Source: UBA668 sp041394605 (GTDB lineage Bacteria; Actinomycetota; Acidimicrobiia; Acidimicrobiales; Ilumatobacteraceae). Taken from it: a stretch of DNA of 64,000 nucleotides. The notes below the pieces were generated by a model. The model ran no database searches. It was not told where the DNA came from and was given only the letters and a program-made list of their open reading frames with translations. Below are positions 61,387 through 64,000 of this stretch, piece after piece. Made by a program: the position numbers and the translations under genes. The DNA lies in contig JAWKHX010000006.1 in assembly GCA_041394605.1 (NCBI GenBank), positions 310,001 to 374,000 of the forward strand, in the 5' to 3' direction. Position 1 is the stretch's first letter. Each line of letters starts with the position of its first letter.

Positions 61387-61734
61387 TCACCCGGCGCTGA
61401 GGTACTTCGGGTTGGCGACGGCCAGCTTGTCGCGCACGCTGGCCCACACCGCGGCCCGCACTGCCTCGGCCTGGTCGTCCATCTCACCGTTGCGGATGCG
61501 GGCCGCCAGTTCGGCGTCGTCGGCCACGCCGAGCTCGGCCAGGCGGGCGGCATGTGCCGCCGCCTGCTCCGGCCCCACCGTCAGCTCGCGCTCCACCATC
61601 GACAGCACGTTGATGGCCACCCGGGTGTGGAACTGCAGCCGGCCCTGGGTGCCGGTGAGCACGTCGCGCTCCAACCACTCGCGCACGGCTTCCACCAGCT
61701 CCGCTGCGCTGGGCATGTCGTGAGGGGCGCTCAT
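61387..61734 (-). CDS. DUF6285-family protein
   Basis: 115 residues: MPSAAELVEAVREWLERDVL, GRLQFHTRVAINVLSMVERE, AELGVADDAELAARIRNGEM and VWASVRDKLAVANPKYLSAG. This is the DUF6285 pattern, nearly always found directly after an APH-type kinase gene, as here. ATG 61734 shares one base with the kinase stop (TGATG). The pair is linked in other genomes to acyl-CoA metabolism, but its function is not established. Confidence 0.88.
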   Translation of the reverse strand: MSAPHDMPSAAELVEAVREWLERDVLTGTQGRLQFHTRVAINVLSMVERELTVGPEQAAAHAARLAELGVADDAELAARIRNGEMDDQAEAVRAAVWASVRDKLAVANPKYLSAG

Positions 61735-62673
61735 CACCACCGTCCTTCGAGAGCCAGGAAGAGGTCGTGCTCGTTCTCGCACACCCGCCGGCCGATGGCC
61801 GCCAGGCTCGTGGCTGCGGGCGACACCGACGTGTGGGCGGTGGCCTGGCCGATGCACATGATCCCCGCACCAGGGTGCCGAGCACCTCCCACCAGCGGAC
61901 GACGTCGGGGTCCAGCGTCAGCCCGCTGGCTTCCTCGTAGGCGGCGATCAGCTGCTCGTAGGTGCCCACCCGCCGGCCGGCAGCGCCGACCCGAACCGCC
62001 ACGCCTTCACGCACAGCCAGCCGAGGTCCTCCATCGGGTCGCCGATGTGGGCCAGTTCCCAGTCCAGCACTGCGGCCAGCCCGTGCTGGTCCACCATCAC
62101 GTTGCCCAGGCGGAAGTCGCCATGGACCAGCGTGCGCCGGGCACTCTCCGGCCGGTGGGCGTCGAGCCAGCGGAACGCCAGCTCGAACGCCGGGTGCGGG
62201 TGGCCGAACGAGTCCAGCGTGGCCCGGTACATGGCCACCTGGTCCTGTTCCTGCAGCCCGTCCACGGCGGACACGTCAGTGGCATGGATCCGGGCGAGCG
62301 CCGTGCCGAACTGGCCGGCCAGCACCGAGCGGGCGTGGGCGAACGGCTCGTCGCGGAGGATCTTGCGGGCGATCGTCTCCCCCTCCACGAGGCTGAGCAC
62401 CATGTACGCGGAGCCGATGTCGGACGGTTCGGCGCTGGACGCCACCAGTTCCGCCGACGGCACCCCGTTCGCGTGCGCCGCCTTCAGCACGGCGGCCTCC
62501 ACGCCCATGTCGCGCACGTCGCCGGCGCGTTGACGCTGGAGGATCAGCGGGCGGCCGTCGGCCTCGAAGCGGAACGTCTCCCGCGACGCACCGCCGCTGA
62601 GACGGGTGAGATGGTCCACACGGCTGGCCCCGAGCGCGTCAGCGAGGGCGTCGGCGAGTTCGGTCACCCGCAC
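61734..62673 (-). CDS. APH-type phosphotransferase, two frameshifts near the 3' end
   Basis: ATG 62673 gives RVTELADALADALGASRVDH, then SGGASRETFRFEADGRPLIL, RTLVHGDFRLGNVMVDQHG with the Brenner motif H-G-D-x3-N, and AVLDWELAHIGDPMEDLGWL with the metal-binding Asp. After about 61990 the frame shifts to GTYEQLIAAYEEASGLTLDP and again near 61875 to HDLFLALEGRW, stopping at 61734. Corrected length is about 315 codons. Members coupled to DUF6285 are thought to phosphorylate small alcohols or acyl-CoA related substrates, not aminoglycosides. Confidence 0.88.
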
Positions 62674-62687
62674 ATCCTGCCCAGCGG

Positions 62688-63875
62688 TCAGCAGTGGGCA
62701 CGAACCGTGGGGTACGGGTTGACGGCCGCGCCACCACCCGGGTGGATCTCGAAGTGCAGGTGCACCACGGAGTACTTGGCGTTGCCCGTGTCGCCCATGT
62801 AACCGATGACGTCACCCTTGGAGACCGGCCCGAGTTGCCCGTAGCTGTCCAGGTGGGCGTAGTAGTAGCTGTTGCCGTCGCTGCCGGTGAACCAGATGGT
62901 GGTGCCGCCGAGCGTGTTGCTCTTCGGCTTGGCAAACCCGTCCACCACCGCCAGGATCGGCGTGCCACGACCACCGATCATGTCCACACCCTGGTGCTTG
63001 CGGCCACCGGAGCGCGGGGCACCCCAGGTGTCGCCGAACGCCACCGGCGCGTTGCCGGTGGGGCACACCCAGTCCACCCCGCCATAGTCGTTGCCGCCCG
63101 CACCGCCGGGCCGGCCGCCCGACCCGCCGCCACCGGTCTGCCCACCGCTCCCCCCGCTGGACGGTGCAGTGGTCTGGGGCGCGCTGGCCCCGCCGTCGGC
63201 GTTGTTCGTGGGCTCTTCCGGCTGCGACGTGGCCGCCGCAGCAGCCGCCGCTTCTTCGGCAGCCTTCGCCGCTCGGGCGCGCTCCTCGGCCTCGAGTGCC
63301 TTGCGGACGGCTTCGTCCTGCAGACGCTGGGCCTCCACTTCCTTCAGGTGCTGCACTTCGGCCTCGGCGGCGTCGCGCAAGGCGGCGGCGTTGGCCTTCG
63401 CCCGCTCGGCTTCGGCCTGGGTGCGGGTGAGCGCCTCCTGCTTGTCCTCCAGGTCGCGGCTGAGCGCGTCGTACTCGTCGAACTCGGCCGTGGACGAGGC
63501 GTTGATGATGTCCGAGAAGGCGGACACCTGCATCTGCTCCTCCGGGCTGTCGAACCCGTTGAGCAGGGGCGACGTGCCAGGCTCGGCACCGGTGAAGCGA
63601 CGAACCGCCATTGCCTGGACCTTGGCGGTGAGGTCGCTGACCTTGGCCTGCAGATCGGCCACCTCGGACTCCAGCGAAGCGGCCTCCAGCGACAGGGTGT
63701 CGATCTGCGACTCGGCGGCGAAATAGGCATCGGCGGCCTGGTTGGCGCGCTCGCGGGCGTCGGCGATCTCCTTGGCGGCCTGCTCGGCGGCGTCGTCGGC
63801 GTGCGCCATCGGGGTGGCCACGAACAGTGGCGCAGCCACGACAAGGGCGAGCGCGAGGGGGGCGAAGCGGCGCAT
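62688..63875 (-). CDS. Secreted M23 peptidase with coiled-coil domain
   Basis: The signal peptide MRRFAPLALALVVAAPLFVA precedes ATPMAHA. Residues 30-210 are a long coiled coil (ADLQAKVSDLTAKVQAMAVR, KANAAALRDAAEAEVQHLKE), then an Ala-rich stretch and a Gly/Ser linker. The C-terminal M23 domain has RKHQGVDMIGGRGTPILAVV (H and D zinc ligands), YYYAHLDSYG and VVHLHFEIHPGGG. This is the EnvC/RipA-like plan of peptidoglycan hydrolases or their activators in cell division. M23 enzymes cut stem-peptide cross-links. ATG 63875 is preferred over the ATG 63917 upstream because it starts a normal signal peptide. Confidence 0.93.
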   Translation of the reverse strand: MRRFAPLALALVVAAPLFVATPMAHADDAAEQAAKEIADARERANQAADAYFAAESQIDTLSLEAASLESEVADLQAKVSDLTAKVQAMAVRRFTGAEPGTSPLLNGFDSPEEQMQVSAFSDIINASSTAEFDEYDALSRDLEDKQEALTRTQAEAERAKANAAALRDAAEAEVQHLKEVEAQRLQDEAVRKALEAEERARAAKAAEEAAAAAAATSQPEEPTNNADGGASAPQTTAPSSGGSGGQTGGGGSGGRPGGAGGNDYGGVDWVCPTGNAPVAFGDTWGAPRSGGRKHQGVDMIGGRGTPILAVVDGFAKPKSNTLGGTTIWFTGSDGNSYYYAHLDSYGQLGPVSKGDVIGYMGDTGNAKYSVVHLHFEIHPGGGAAVNPYPTVRAHC

Positions 63876-63967
63876 CGCCGAGCATGCTACCAGTTGTTGC
63901 AGTTTCGTTACGGTCAATCGGGCTTACACGCTGGCGCCCGATGTAGGCGGTCCTTCGTCTCCAACGG

Positions 63968-64000
63968 GTGAGCTTCGTGCGCGACGGGCGCACCATCCTC
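63968..64000 (+). CDS. Start of a probable ABC-transporter ATPase, cut by the window end
   Basis: The last 33 bases read VSFVRDGRTIL from GTG 63968. Five codons upstream in the same frame (LRLQR) also fit, giving LRLQRVSFVRDGRTIL. This is the usual first strand of ABC ATPases, before the Walker A motif that would lie outside. The true start may be the codon at 63950 (GTC as written). It is divergent from the M23 gene. Confidence 0.4.
   Translation, partial: MSFVRDGRTIL

Overview
The window is chromosomal DNA of a high-GC actinobacterium. A mycothiol synthase gene (mshD), the MurT/GatD pair, tRNA genes without encoded CCA, many GTG starts and very frequent 4-base ATGA/GTGA stop-start overlaps fit an actinobacterium. 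The gene set and the style of the small unknown proteins suggest the Acidimicrobiia (Ilumatobacter-like), which is an inference, not a proof.

Layout. 1-10.4 kb: tail of an LLM-type oxidoreductase, a Gfo/Idh/MocA dehydrogenase, an acetyl-CoA hydrolase/transferase, a large surface protein with Ig-like repeats, an isochorismatase-like hydrolase, a zincin and a PhoX phosphatase. Most of these carry several frameshifts. 10.4-13.9 kb: a defence/toxin islet with a DUF433 antitoxin whose toxin is cut short, hicBA, three related helix-turn-helix remnants and two genes with HEPN RNase-type motifs, one of them ended early by an in-frame TAA. 14-19.1 kb: tRNA-Val, an inositol phosphatase-like gene, two acidic proteins of unknown function, and two CLC-type antiporters, one of fluoride type and the other behind a MarR regulator. 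19.5-28.8 kb: a cell-envelope block. On the + strand a serine hydrolase, a PP-loop ATPase, a PhyH dioxygenase, murT and gatD are translationally coupled. On the - strand pyruvyl transferase, a GT2-GT4 fusion and YdcF are coupled and converge on it. 29.7-37.6 kb: tRNA-Met, tRNA-Asn, rpoD, dnaG, terC, AIM24 and ppdK on the - strand. 37.6-50.4 kb: site-2 protease, yjbR, ygfZ, trpE, hisI, groES, two homocysteine methyltransferases, an aldo-keto reductase and hisF-hisA-hisH-hisB-hisC. 50.5-55.8 kb: nth, a truncated chloramphenicol phosphotransferase-like gene, mshD, an M3 peptidase and rlmN. 55.8-61.3 kb: a second accessory stretch with an IS110 element, an immunity-like protein and a run of small orphan genes separated by repeated palindromic spacers. 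61.4-64 kb: DUF6285 plus an APH-type kinase, an M23 peptidase and the first codons of a probable ABC ATPase.

Read together: histidine biosynthesis (hisC, hisB, hisH, hisA, hisF, and a separate hisI next to trpE) forms coupled amino-acid operons. dnaG-rpoD is a macromolecular synthesis operon. MurT/GatD amidate lipid II glutamate and sit among genes that look like envelope glycan decoration. Single-base indels are dense in 1-10.4 kb and scattered elsewhere (hicB, HEPN gene, phyH, dnaG, hisH, APH). Several lie in homopolymers of essential genes, so many are probably assembly errors rather than true decay.
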